This document shows, in pieces, positions 40,392 to 53,119 of a stretch of 64,000 bases of DNA. This stretch comes from Cereibacter ovatus (GTDB lineage: Bacteria; Pseudomonadota; Alphaproteobacteria; Rhodobacterales; Rhodobacteraceae), in contig NZ_OAOQ01000012.1 of assembly GCF_900207575.1 (NCBI RefSeq), forward strand, positions 1 to 64,000, read 5' to 3'. A program made the position numbers and the translations under genes. The notes below the pieces were generated by a model. The model saw only the letters and a program-made list of their open reading frames with translations, did not search any database and was not told the origin of the DNA. Position 1 is the first letter of the stretch, and each line of letters starts with the position of its first letter.

Positions 40392-40417
40392 GATCCTTCG
40401 AATTGGCACGAAGGATC
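40392..40417 (-). promoter_or_regulatory. hairpin covering the RNase D ribosome binding site
   Basis: The perfect 9-bp inverted repeat GATCCTTCG/CGAAGGATC (40392-40400 and 40409-40417) with an 8-nt loop starts 2 nt after the tRNA-Leu CCA. Its 3' arm contains the AAGGA that serves as Shine-Dalgarno for the nuclease gene. No T-run follows, so it is not an obvious terminator. Confidence 0.7.
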
Positions 40418-40419
40418 GA

Positions 40420-40504
40420 TGGTGCCCAGGAGAGGACTCGAACCTCCACGCCTTGCGGCACACGGACCTGAACCGTGCGCGTCTACCAATTCCGCCACCT
40501 GGGC
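40420..40504 (-). tRNA. tRNA-Leu (anticodon CAG)
   Basis: This 85-nt type II tRNA has acceptor GCCCAGG/CCTGGGC, D-loop region GGCGGAATTGGTAGACGC, and anticodon stem CACGG/CCGTG around TTCAGGT (anticodon CAG, reading CUG). It also has a long variable arm (TGCCGCAAGGCG) and T-loop GGTTCGAGTCC. The CCA end is encoded. Confidence 0.97.
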
Positions 40505-40651
40505 CGGTGTCGTGAGGGGGGATTTACAGAGGGGATTCGGCAGTGTCAACAGCCTGTCACGAAAAACTTGCAGGCTTCATTGCGACTTGTTGTGCCGGCC
40601 CCTGAAAGCTATGTGAAAAGGCGATCTTTGTTGGCCGGGATGGGACGGAAG

Positions 40652-41638
40652 ATGAGCAAGCTGGTAACGATCTTTGGCGGTTCGGGCTTCGTCGGTCGCT
40701 ACATCGCGAGGCGCATGGCAAAGGAAGGCTGGCGCGTGCGCGTGGCCGTCCGCCGCCCGAACGAGGCGCTGTTCGTGAAGCCCTATGGCGTCGTCGGTCA
40801 GGTCGAGCCGGTGTTCTGCAACATTCGCGATGACAACTCGGTTCGGGCGGCGCTGCACGGGGCGGACGCGGTGGTGAACTGCGTGGGCATCCTGGCCGAA
40901 AGCGGCAAGAACCGTTTTGCCAGCATCCAGTCCGAAGGCGCCGGCCGCATCGCCCGCATCGCCGCACAGGAAGGCGTGGGCGCGCTGGTTCACCTGTCGG
41001 CCATCGGCGCGGATGAAACATCCGACAGCGCCTATTCCCGCACCAAGGGCGAAGGCGAGGCCGCGGTGCTGGCCGCCTTCCCCCATGCAGTGATCCTGCG
41101 GCCGTCGGTGATCTTCGGCCCCGAGGATCAGTTCTTCAACCGCTTTGCCGCCATGGTCCGCCTTAGCCCGGTCCTGCCGGTGGTGGGCGGCGACACGAAG
41201 TTCCAGCCGGTTTTTGTCGATGACGTGGCGCAGGCGGCGGTGGCGGGGGTGACCGGCCGCGCCGCGCCCGGCATATATGAGCTTGGCGGCCCGGACGTCG
41301 AAAGCTTCCGCGCGCTGATGCAGATGCTGCTGCGCGTGATCGAGCGGCGCAAGACGATCGTGGATGTGCCCCTCGGGGTGGCAAAGCTGATGGCCACCGC
41401 GCTGGATCTGGGGCAGACGCTGACGCTGGGCCTTTTGGCGAATGGCACGCTGACGCGGGATCAGGTGAAGAACCTTGCGCGCGACAATGTGGTGACGCCG
41501 GGGGCGAAGGGGCTGGCCGATCTGGGCATTCAGCCCACCGCGATCGAGGCCGTCCTGCCCGAATACCTCTGGAGTTTCCGCCCCTCGGGGCAGTATTCCG
41601 CCATCAAGGCCTCGGCAAAGAACCTGCGCAAGACATAA
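40652..41638 (+). CDS. NAD(P)-binding NDUFA9-like reductase
   Basis: This 328-residue atypical short-chain dehydrogenase has [15 protein letters not shown] at the N terminus (Rossmann loop GGSGFVG), an ADAVVNCVG segment, YSRTKGEGE in place of the classic YxxxK, and [16 protein letters not shown]. This is the complex I NDUFA9 family as found in alphaproteobacteria. The start [10 protein letters not shown] fits GGACGGAAG just before it. Its role in complex I assembly is by family, not shown here. uppP follows after 21 bp. Confidence 0.88.
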   Translation: MSKLVTIFGGSGFVGRYIARRMAKEGWRVRVAVRRPNEALFVKPYGVVGQVEPVFCNIRDDNSVRAALHGADAVVNCVGILAESGKNRFASIQSEGAGRIARIAAQEGVGALVHLSAIGADETSDSAYSRTKGEGEAAVLAAFPHAVILRPSVIFGPEDQFFNRFAAMVRLSPVLPVVGGDTKFQPVFVDDVAQAAVAGVTGRAAPGIYELGGPDVESFRALMQMLLRVIERRKTIVDVPLGVAKLMATALDLGQTLTLGLLANGTLTRDQVKNLARDNVVTPGAKGLADLGIQPTAIEAVLPEYLWSFRPSGQYSAIKASAKNLRKT

Positions 41639-41659
41639 GACAAGGGAACGGACGCGACC

Positions 41660-42466
41660 ATGACAGATCCGACGTTGGTGGTCGCCCTGTTTCTGGGCCT
41701 GATCGAAGGCTTGACCGAGTTCATTCCGGTCTCGTCCACCGGCCATCTGCTGCTGGCCGGGCATTTCCTTGGCTTTGAAAGCGCCGGCCGCACCTTCGAG
41801 GTGGTGATCCAGCTTGGTGCGGTGCTGGCGGTGCTGACGGTCTATTCCGCGAAACTCGTGGGGCTGGTGCGCGCGGCGCCGCGCGATCCGGCCGCGTTCC
41901 GGTTTCTGATGGCGGTGCTGGTGGCCTTTCTTCCCGCGGTCGTGGTGGGGGTTGCCGCGCATGGGATCATCAAGGCGGTGCTGTTCGAGACGCCAATGCT
42001 GATCGCGGCCATGCTGATCCTTGGCGGCATCGTGCTGCTGTTCGTCGACCGCCTTGCGCCAAACCCGCGGTATGAAGACCCGATGGATCTGCCGCTGGGC
42101 GTGGCGCTGAAGATCGGCCTGTTCCAGTGCCTTGCCATGGTGCCCGGCGTCTCCAGGTCGGGGGCGACCATCGTCGGCGGGCTGATGCTGGGCGCCAGCA
42201 AGCGCGCGGCGGCCGAATTCTCGTTCTTTCTGTCGATGCCAACGATGGGCGCGGCCTTCACCTATGACCTGTGGAAGAACCGCGACGTGCTGGACACCGG
42301 CGCCATGACCGAGATCGCCATTGGCTTCGCCATGGCCTTCCTGTCGGCGGTTCTCGTGGTGAAATGGCTGCTCGGCTATGTCAGCCGGCACGGCTATGCG
42401 CTGTTCGGCTGGTGGCGAATCATCGTGGGCGTGGCCGCGATGGTGGCGCTGGCGCTGGGATTTTGA
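41660..42466 (+). CDS. uppP: UppP, undecaprenyl-diphosphate phosphatase
   Basis: This 268-residue BacA-type membrane enzyme recycles the lipid carrier for peptidoglycan and other surface glycans. The two catalytic motifs are [14 protein letters not shown] and [10 protein letters not shown], and about eight hydrophobic segments are visible. The stop codon is followed 8 bp later by the first of two dyads that precede gltD. Confidence 0.96.
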   Translation: MTDPTLVVALFLGLIEGLTEFIPVSSTGHLLLAGHFLGFESAGRTFEVVIQLGAVLAVLTVYSAKLVGLVRAAPRDPAAFRFLMAVLVAFLPAVVVGVAAHGIIKAVLFETPMLIAAMLILGGIVLLFVDRLAPNPRYEDPMDLPLGVALKIGLFQCLAMVPGVSRSGATIVGGLMLGASKRAAAEFSFFLSMPTMGAAFTYDLWKNRDVLDTGAMTEIAIGFAMAFLSAVLVVKWLLGYVSRHGYALFGWWRIIVGVAAMVALALGF

Positions 42467-42474
42467 CATGATAA

Positions 42475-42489
42475 GTCAGCACTGCTGAC
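42475..42489. promoter_or_regulatory. dyad operator site 1 before gltD
   Basis: GTCAGCACTGCTGAC is a perfect 6-bp inverted repeat with a 3-bp centre. It is the twin of the site at 42549-42563. Centre-to-centre spacing is 74 bp, close to seven helical turns. Confidence 0.65.
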
Positions 42490-42548
42490 CATTATGTGAC
42501 AAAATTTCCGGACCCGCGCCCCGGTTCGGCAAATAAACACCCAACTAG

Positions 42549-42563
42549 GTCAGCTTTGCTGAC
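42549..42563. promoter_or_regulatory. dyad operator site 2 before gltD
   Basis: GTCAGCTTTGCTGAC has the same 6-bp arms as site 1 and lies 66 bp upstream of the chosen gltD start. It has the geometry of a transcription factor operator; I cannot name the regulator. Confidence 0.65.
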
Positions 42564-42629
42564 TTTTATCACGCCCCCCCCTGCTGTAAGAGGTGCCGAC
42601 CCGCAGACGGCTCGATGGGAGGGCTCCGC

Positions 42630-44057
42630 ATGGCAAAAGAACCGATGCTCCAGTTCGTGAAAACGGCAAGAGAGACCCCCGAGAAGCGCCCAGCGCCCCT
42701 TCGCGCGCAGGATTTCCACGAGATCTACCGCGAATTTGCCGCCTCGAAGGCCGCCGAGCAAGCCAGCCGGTGCAGCCAGTGCGGCGTGCCGTTCTGCCAA
42801 AGCCACTGCCCGCTGCACAACAACATCCCCGACTGGCTGCGGCTGACCGCAACCGGCCGGCTTCAGGAAGCCTACGAGATCAGTCAGGCGACCAACACCT
42901 TCCCCGAAATCTGCGGCCGCATCTGCCCGCAGGACCGGCTGTGCGAAGGCAACTGCGTGATCGAACAATCGGGCCATGGCACCGTAACCATCGGCGCGGT
43001 GGAAAAATACATCACCGACACCGCATGGGAAAACGGCTGGGTCGTGCCGGGCCGCCCTGCGGTCGAGCGGTCGGAATCGGTGGGCATCATCGGCGCCGGG
43101 CCGGGCGGTCTTGCCGCCGCCGACATGCTGCGCCGGGCCGGACTTCAGGTCACGGTCTATGACCGCTACGATCGCGCGGGCGGCCTGCTGACCTATGGCA
43201 TCCCCGGCTTCAAGCTGGAAAAGGACGTGGTCCTGCGCCGGGTCGAACAGCTGGAACAGGCCGGCGTGCAGTTCGTGATGAACTGCAATGTCGGCGTGGA
43301 CATCTCTTTCGATGCGATCCGCGGCCAGCATGATGCGGTGCTGATCGCGACCGGCGTCTACAAGCAGCGCGACCTTGCAGCCCCCGGCGTGGGCGCCAAG
43401 GGCGTGGTGCAGGCGCTGGACTATCTGACCGCCTCGAACCGGCGCGGCTTTGGCGATGATGTCGATGACGAAGGGCTGGATGCCAACGGCAAGCGCGTCG
43501 TCGTCATCGGCGGCGGCGACACGGCGATGGACTGTGTGCGCACGGCGATCCGGCAGGGCGCGCAAAGCGTGAAGTGCCTTTACCGCCGCGACCGGGCGAA
43601 CATGCCCGGCTCGCAGCGCGAGGTGGCCAATGCCGAGGAAGAAGGCGTTGAATTCGTCTGGCTGTCCGCGCCGCGCGGCTTTACCGGCGGCGATGCGGTC
43701 GAAGGCGTGATTGTGCAGAAGATGCGCCTGCGCGAGCCCGACTCGTCCGGCCGCCAGATGCCCGAAGTGATCGAGGGCGCCGACTATGTCGAGCCGGCGG
43801 AACTGGCGATCATGGCGCTGGGGTTCGAACCCGAGGATCTGCCGACGCTGTGGGGCGTGCCGGATCTGACAGTGACCCGCTGGGGCACGATCAAGGCCGA
43901 TTTCCGCAGCCATGCGACCAGCCTGCCCGGCGTCTATGCCGCGGGAGACATCGTGCGCGGCGCAAGCCTTGTGGTCTGGGCAATCCGCGATGGCCGCGAG
44001 GCCGCCGAGGCGATCCTCGACTATCTGGCGCAACCGGCCGTCGCAGCGGCCGAGTAA
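42630..44057 (+). CDS. gltD: GltD, glutamate synthase small subunit
   Basis: The 475-residue beta subunit has N-terminal cysteine motifs for [4Fe-4S] clusters (CSQCGVPFCQSHC and CGRICPQDRLCEGNC), an FAD loop GAGPGGLAAADMLRR, and an NADPH loop VIGGGDTAMDC. It oxidises NADPH and feeds electrons to GltB. ATG 42630 was chosen because GGGAGGG lies 6 nt before it; an ATG five codons upstream is possible. gltD comes first here, with an unrelated gene between it and gltB. Confidence 0.96.
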   Translation: MAKEPMLQFVKTARETPEKRPAPLRAQDFHEIYREFAASKAAEQASRCSQCGVPFCQSHCPLHNNIPDWLRLTATGRLQEAYEISQATNTFPEICGRICPQDRLCEGNCVIEQSGHGTVTIGAVEKYITDTAWENGWVVPGRPAVERSESVGIIGAGPGGLAAADMLRRAGLQVTVYDRYDRAGGLLTYGIPGFKLEKDVVLRRVEQLEQAGVQFVMNCNVGVDISFDAIRGQHDAVLIATGVYKQRDLAAPGVGAKGVVQALDYLTASNRRGFGDDVDDEGLDANGKRVVVIGGGDTAMDCVRTAIRQGAQSVKCLYRRDRANMPGSQREVANAEEEGVEFVWLSAPRGFTGGDAVEGVIVQKMRLREPDSSGRQMPEVIEGADYVEPAELAIMALGFEPEDLPTLWGVPDLTVTRWGTIKADFRSHATSLPGVYAAGDIVRGASLVVWAIRDGREAAEAILDYLAQPAVAAAE

Positions 44058-44131
44058 GCCAGCCCACGGATCTTCGTCTGCCCGCGACGGGCAGACGGAT
44101 GGCACAAACAGTCCACGCGGCGGGCGACGAG

Positions 44132-44857
44132 ATGCAGGGCATGAAGCTCATGGTGACGATCCTTGCGGGAGGTCTGGCGCTGACCGCGCCCGGTTTCGCG
44201 CAGACCTTCGCCCCGCCCGAAGGCTGTTCGGCCTTTCTGACGGTGCAATCGCGCGGCTGCCGGGTGTCGCACCACTACCGCTGCGAACAGGACCGCCCGG
44301 GCGAACAGTGGCGGTCTGATTTCGATCAGGAGGGCCTGTTCTTCTCGTCGAAGATCGACGCCGAGGCGCAGTGGATCGAAAGCTACGAGATGTTCCCGCC
44401 GGTAAAACAGATGCTGGAGCCGAACCCGGCCGACCCGGCCTCGTTCTCGGATCTGCTGGGCGGCGCGGACAGTTTCGATTTCGCCCTGTCCCGCGACAAT
44501 GGCGAGCGCACGCGCGTCACCGGCTTTGACCGGCTGACCGGGCAGACCGTCACCATCGACGGCATCGCCCTGAAACAGACCCGGTTCGAATTCACCGAAC
44601 GCGATGCCAGCGGCACGGTGCTGCGCCGGGCGCATGGCAATGAATACATCCACCCCGACTGGCGGCTGTTCTTCGCCGGCCCCAGCCGCTGGGACGCCGG
44701 CGACGGCAACGAACTTGCCATCGATGGCAGCCCGGTCAGCTTCGTGTTTCCCGGCGAACCCGGCTTTCTTGCGACCGAGCCGATATTTGACTGTGACGCG
44801 ATCCTGTCGCAGGCCCCCGCGATCCATCGGCTTGAAAGGGCAAGCCATGTGCGCTGA
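44132..44857 (+). CDS. secreted protein of unknown function between gltD and gltB
   Basis: The 241-residue protein has a signal peptide (MKLMVTILAGGLALTAPGFAQ; cleavage near FAQTF), so the mature part is periplasmic. The mature chain has four Cys and beta-rich segments (CRVSHHYRCEQDRPGEQW, GFDRLTGQTVTIDGIALKQTRFEF, HPDWRLFFAGPSRWD). I do not recognise a characterised domain. Start codons at 44132 and 44141 are equally defensible. Its place inside the glutamate synthase operon suggests shared expression, not shared function. Confidence 0.75.
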   Translation: MQGMKLMVTILAGGLALTAPGFAQTFAPPEGCSAFLTVQSRGCRVSHHYRCEQDRPGEQWRSDFDQEGLFFSSKIDAEAQWIESYEMFPPVKQMLEPNPADPASFSDLLGGADSFDFALSRDNGERTRVTGFDRLTGQTVTIDGIALKQTRFEFTERDASGTVLRRAHGNEYIHPDWRLFFAGPSRWDAGDGNELAIDGSPVSFVFPGEPGFLATEPIFDCDAILSQAPAIHRLERASHVR

Positions 44858-44978
44858 TCGCAGACCGGGCCTTGCCGCCCCCCACACCGATCCAGACCGG
44901 ACGTCCGAAGCCGGTCCGGCCCACCAGATGACGGAAGCCAACGCCGCTGCGCCGCTTCCCGCCAGCCCAGAGGAGTAA
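44847..44978 (+). CDS. possible small protein before gltB
   Basis: A 43-residue frame (MCADRRPGLAAPHTDPDRTS..., ending LPASPEE) starts within the end of the previous gene and ends 3 bp before gltB. GAAAGGG sits 6 nt before its ATG. It is Ala/Pro-rich with no known motif and may only couple translation to gltB, so this is a weak call. Confidence 0.3.
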   Translation: MCADRRPGLAAPHTDPDRTSEAGPAHQMTEANAAAPLPASPEE

Positions 44979-44981
44979 GCC

Positions 44982-49520
<4,539 letters not shown>

Positions 49521-49528
49521 GGCGCCGC

Positions 49529-49555
49529 CCGCCGGCGCTTGACCCGCGCCGGCGG
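49529..49555 (+). terminator. hairpin after gltB
   Basis: The 10-bp stem CCGCCGGCGC/GCGCCGGCGG around TTGACCC starts 9 bp after the gltB stop codon. No T-run follows, so it may stabilise the 3' end or cause only partial termination. Confidence 0.4.
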
Positions 49556-49575
49556 ATCGTGGTTAGGCGGATGCC

Positions 49576-50319
49576 ATGACCGCGCGAAAGTCCCCCCGCC
49601 GCAAGGCCGATCCCGCCCCGCCGCCGGAACCGGAACCGATCCCGCGCCTGCCCGTTCTGCACCTGCTGCGACGCTGGCTGCTGACCGGGCTGGGCTGGCT
49701 GGCGGTGGTTCTGGTGCTTCTGGTGCTTTTCTTCGGTCTGGTGAACCCGCCCACCACCCCCTACATGCTGCGCGAAAGTGTCCGGCTGGGTAGCGTTCAG
49801 CACGACTGGGCCGACTGGGACGAGATCGCCCCGGTCATGGCGCGCTCGGTCGTGGCGGCCGAGGATGCGAATTTCTGCCTGCACTGGGGCTTTGACATGA
49901 AGGCGATCCGCTCTGCGATCGATGCCGGTGGCGGCCGGGGTGCCTCGACAATTTCGCAGCAGGTGGTGAAGAATGTCTATCTGTGGCAAGGGCGAAGCTG
50001 GCCGCGAAAGGCGCTGGAAGCGGTGATCACGCCCATGGTCGAACTGGTCTGGACCAAACGTCGCATCCTGGAAGTCTATCTGAACATTGCGGAATTCGAC
50101 GAGGGCGTGTTCGGCATCCACGCCGCGGCCGACCATTACTTCGGGGTGGAGCCGTCGAAACTGACCGCCCTGCAAGCCGCGCGGCTGGCGGCGGTGCTGC
50201 CCGACCCCAAGGTGCGATCGGCCTCGAATCCGGGGCCGGTGGTGCGCCGACGATCAGCCGCGATTCTGGATGGGGCGAATACCATCCGTGCGGATGGGCG
50301 CGCGGCGTGCTTTGAATAG
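49576..50319 (+). CDS. mtgA: MtgA, monofunctional peptidoglycan transglycosylase
   Basis: The 247-residue protein has a basic N terminus, one membrane anchor (LGWLAVVLVLLVLFFGLV), and a GT51 domain with SVVAAEDANFCLHWGFD (catalytic Glu) and GASTISQQVVKNVYLW. Further GT51 motifs are KRRILEVYLNIAEF and YFGVEPSKLTALQAARLAAVLPDP. It polymerises lipid II into glycan strands. No transpeptidase domain is present. Confidence 0.95.
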   Translation: MTARKSPRRKADPAPPPEPEPIPRLPVLHLLRRWLLTGLGWLAVVLVLLVLFFGLVNPPTTPYMLRESVRLGSVQHDWADWDEIAPVMARSVVAAEDANFCLHWGFDMKAIRSAIDAGGGRGASTISQQVVKNVYLWQGRSWPRKALEAVITPMVELVWTKRRILEVYLNIAEFDEGVFGIHAAADHYFGVEPSKLTALQAARLAAVLPDPKVRSASNPGPVVRRRSAAILDGANTIRADGRAACFE

Positions 50320-50398
50320 GCGGGCACAGCGGGATTGCATCCGGCCGCCCTTCGCGGCATTGAGGGGAGGCTTCAGGCCCTGAAAGATGACCTTTGCG

Positions 50399-51064
50399 AT
50401 GAACCGGCTTTATCACGTTCCGCTGTCCCCCTTCTGCCGCAAGGTCCGCCTGACGCTTGCCGAGAAGAAGATCGAGGTGGAACTGGTCGAGGAACGCTAT
50501 TGGGACCCCTCGCCTGATTTTCTGCGCCGGAATCCGGCTGGAAAGGTTCCGGTGTTGCGGCTGGAAGGTCGCGTTCTGTCGGAAAGCCAGGCGATCTGCG
50601 AGCATCTGGAAGAAACCGTGCCGCAGCCGCCGTTGATGCCGCGCGATGCGGATACGCGCTATGAGGTGCGTCGGCTGTGCGCCTGGTTCGACGACAAGTT
50701 CCACGACGAGGTGACCTCGAAGCTGCTGTATGAGCGGGTGAACAAGAAGCTGATGGGGCAAGGCTATCCGGATTCGAAGAACGTGAAGTTCGGGTCGAAC
50801 CGGATCAAGTATCACCTCGACTACATGGCCTGGCTCCTGGACCAGCGCCGGTGGCTGGCGGGCGATGTGATGACGCTGGCAGATTTCACGGCGGCGGCGC
50901 ATCTGTCCTGCCTTGACTACATTTCGGATGTGGACTGGAACCGGCATGCGGTGGTGAAGGACTGGTATGCGAAGATCAAGTCGCGGCCCGCGTTCCGGCC
51001 GCTTCTGGCCGATCAGGTGCCGGGATTTCCGCAGCCGGCGCATTACGCCGATCTTGATTTCTGA
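50399..51064 (+). CDS. glutathione S-transferase family protein
   Basis: The 221-residue protein has the N-terminal thioredoxin fold (LYHVPLSPFCRKVRLTLAEK) with a conserved Ser/Cys near the active site, KVPVLRLEGRVLSESQAICEHLE, and a helical C-terminal domain (WLAGDVMTLADFTAAAHLSCLDY). It could also start at an ATG four codons upstream (50387). The substrate is unknown. The 8-bp-stem hairpin at 51077 follows. Confidence 0.9.
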   Translation: MNRLYHVPLSPFCRKVRLTLAEKKIEVELVEERYWDPSPDFLRRNPAGKVPVLRLEGRVLSESQAICEHLEETVPQPPLMPRDADTRYEVRRLCAWFDDKFHDEVTSKLLYERVNKKLMGQGYPDSKNVKFGSNRIKYHLDYMAWLLDQRRWLAGDVMTLADFTAAAHLSCLDYISDVDWNRHAVVKDWYAKIKSRPAFRPLLADQVPGFPQPAHYADLDF

Positions 51065-51076
51065 CGCCAGCCGGGG

Positions 51077-51131
51077 CGGGGGGCTTCACGCCCCCCGTGC
51101 CCCCCGTGGGATATTTGAGCCAGAATGAAAG
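51077..51131. repeat. lineage-type intergenic repeat with hairpin before queG
   Basis: The stem CGGGGGGC/GCCCCCCG (51077-51084 with 51090-51097) is followed by CCCCCCGTGGGATATTTGAG and CCAGAATGAAA. I recall near-copies of the hairpin plus GGATATTTG-GCCAGA as a very common intergenic word in Rhodobacterales genomes. Here the word runs into the annotated queG start codon. Confidence 0.6.
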
Positions 51132-52156
51132 GGCCGGAGGGTCTGAAGCAGCGGCTTGTGGCGCGTGCGCTGGAGGAGGGATTCTCGGGCGTGGGGATTT
51201 GTGCCCCCGATGCTGTGCCGGAGGCGGCGGGGCGATTGCGCGCCTTTCTGGACGCCGGCCGGCATGGCCAGATGCTCTGGATGGAGGACCGCGAAGCGTG
51301 GCGTGGAAGTGCTGCGGCGCTTTGGCCGGACGCGCGGTCGGTGGTCATGTTGGCAGAGGTTTACACGCCAGAGGCCGATCCGCGGGCGGTTCTGACGCAG
51401 CGCGATCGGGGCGCGATCAGCGTTTATGCTCAGGGCAAGGACTATCACGATCTGGTGAAGCGGCGGCTGAAGCGGCTGGGGCGCTGGTTGGTGGCCGAGG
51501 CGGGGTGTGAGATCAAGGTGTTCGTGGATACCGCACCGGTGATGGAGAAGCCGCTTGCGCAGGCGGCAGGGCTTGGCTGGCAGGGCAAGCACACCAACCT
51601 GTTGAGCCGGGAGTTGGGCAACTGGTTCTTTCTGGGGGCGCTTTTCACCACGCTGGATCTGCCAAGGGACCGGGCCGGGCGCGAGCGGTGCGGGTCGTGC
51701 CGGGCCTGTCTGGATGCCTGTCCGACGGGGGCCTTTCCTGCGCCGTTCCAGTTGGATGCGCGCCGCTGCATCTCTTATCTGACAATCGAGCATCGCGGGC
51801 CGGTTGACGAGGCGTTGCGTGGGCTGCTGGGCAATCGGATTTATGGCTGCGACGATTGTCTTGCAGCTTGTCCGTGGAACAAGTTTGCGGTCGATGCACG
51901 CGAGATCGGCTATGCTGTGCGGGTGGGGGCGCCGCCGCTTGCGGCATTGGCCGGGCTGGATGATGCAGCATTCCGCGTGCAGTTCGCCGGAAGCCCGATC
52001 AAGCGGATCGGGCGGGATCGGTTCGTGCGGAATGTTCTCTATGCGATTGGCAACTCGGGCGAGGCAGGTTTGCGCCCGGTTGCCGCGGCATTGAGGGAGG
52101 ATCCGGACCCTGCCGTGGCGGATGCGGCCCGCTGGGCGATGGCGCGGCTGGAGTGA
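51125..52156 (+). CDS. queG: QueG, epoxyqueuosine reductase
   Basis: This 343-residue cobalamin-dependent enzyme makes queuosine in tRNA. It has two [4Fe-4S] cluster motifs, [16 protein letters not shown] and [13 protein letters not shown], plus the [15 protein letters not shown] and [17 protein letters not shown] segments that bind the corrinoid. The C-terminal HEAT-like repeat ([21 protein letters not shown]) is typical. Its ATG lies inside the repeat word described at 51077-51131. Confidence 0.95.
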   Translation: MKGPEGLKQRLVARALEEGFSGVGICAPDAVPEAAGRLRAFLDAGRHGQMLWMEDREAWRGSAAALWPDARSVVMLAEVYTPEADPRAVLTQRDRGAISVYAQGKDYHDLVKRRLKRLGRWLVAEAGCEIKVFVDTAPVMEKPLAQAAGLGWQGKHTNLLSRELGNWFFLGALFTTLDLPRDRAGRERCGSCRACLDACPTGAFPAPFQLDARRCISYLTIEHRGPVDEALRGLLGNRIYGCDDCLAACPWNKFAVDAREIGYAVRVGAPPLAALAGLDDAAFRVQFAGSPIKRIGRDRFVRNVLYAIGNSGEAGLRPVAAALREDPDPAVADAARWAMARLE

Positions 52157-52459
52157 GTGCGGGGCCCCGGCCGCCCAGCCTGGGTGTTGGACAGTCACCA
52201 TCCATCCTGTGGGCACGGTGGTGTCCGGATCACCCGCTTGCGTTTGTGAATTTTCGTTCGCTCGCGTTCACTTGAACGGATGGCGCGCCCGCGGGGGTTC
52301 ATGGGCCTGCCGCGACCCCAAGGCAAAGCATTGAAGGGCAAAGTTCGGGCCAGCAGGTAGACTTCGACCCGCCCCTCCCCTACATAGGGAAGAACTGTCA
52401 CCGATACCAACCCCGAGATGCCGCGGGACTTCCCCGACGCCCCCCGACCGAGGTTAAAA
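52157..52459. other. intergenic interval between queG and the Tim44-like gene
   Basis: About 300 bp have no supportable gene. The centre (52240-52280) is AT-richer and includes the palindrome GTTCACTTGAAC (52266-52277). A promoter for the Tim44-like gene is likely here but not identified. Confidence 0.5.
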
Positions 52460-53119
52460 ATGAGTTCGTCCCTGATCCAACTGCTGGTGCTGGCCGGGAT
52501 CGCCGTCTTCCTGATCATCAAGCTGAAAAGCGTGCTTGGCACGCGCGAAGGTTTCGAGAAGCCGCCCGTGCCCCTTGAAGATCCGCGCCCCCGTCCGCGG
52601 CGCGAGTTCGAGGTCATCGAAGGCGGCCCCGACCGTGACATCATCGATCATGTCACCGAAGGAAGCCCGTCGGCCAAGTCATTGGCTGCGATGAAGATGG
52701 CCGAGCCGGGATTTTCGGTCTCAGAGTTCCTTCAGGGTGCCCGAGGCGCCTATGAAATGATCGTGATGGCGTTCGAAAAAGGCGATCTGGACCAGATCCG
52801 CCCGTTCCTTGCCGCCGAAGTGTTTGAAAGCTTCGAAGAAGCCGTGCAGGCCCGTGAGGCCGAGGGCCTTTCGGTCGAGGCGAATTTCATCGGTCTGCGC
52901 GAGATCGAGATCCACGAAGCCAGCTATGACCGCGACAGCCGTCTGGCGCAGATCGCCGTCCGCTTCGTGGGCGAGCTGACCTCGGTTGTGCGCAACCGCG
53001 AAGGTCAGGTGATCGAAGGCAGCCCGACCGAGGTCAAGCGCCAGCGCGACATCTGGACGTTCGAGCGCCGGATGGGCGTGGACGACCCGAACTGGCAACT
53101 CGTCGCCACCGGAGAGTGA
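52460..53119 (+). CDS. Tim44/TimA-like membrane-associated protein
   Basis: The 219-residue protein has an N-terminal membrane anchor (SSLIQLLVLAGIAVFLIIKL), a Pro/Arg-rich linker and a Tim44-like C-terminal domain (SEFLQGARGAYEMIVMAFEKGDLDQIRPFL). In mitochondria Tim44 links the import motor to the translocon; the bacterial family's role is not settled. The start MSSSLIQ was chosen because GAGGTT lies just before it. It overlaps mltA by one base. Confidence 0.9.
   Translation: MSSSLIQLLVLAGIAVFLIIKLKSVLGTREGFEKPPVPLEDPRPRPRREFEVIEGGPDRDIIDHVTEGSPSAKSLAAMKMAEPGFSVSEFLQGARGAYEMIVMAFEKGDLDQIRPFLAAEVFESFEEAVQAREAEGLSVEANFIGLREIEIHEASYDRDSRLAQIAVRFVGELTSVVRNREGQVIEGSPTEVKRQRDIWTFERRMGVDDPNWQLVATGE

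Noticed and set aside
40387-40461. N-terminal extension of the RNase D-like protein from an upstream ATG
   Set aside because: The extension is encoded by the 3' half of tRNA-Leu; the GTG with a proper Shine-Dalgarno fits the family N terminus.
52256-52269. Possible LexA box (GTTC repeat) before the Tim44-like gene
   Set aside because: The alphaproteobacterial LexA site is GTTC-N7-GTTC; here the spacing is N6, and the downstream genes are not SOS genes.
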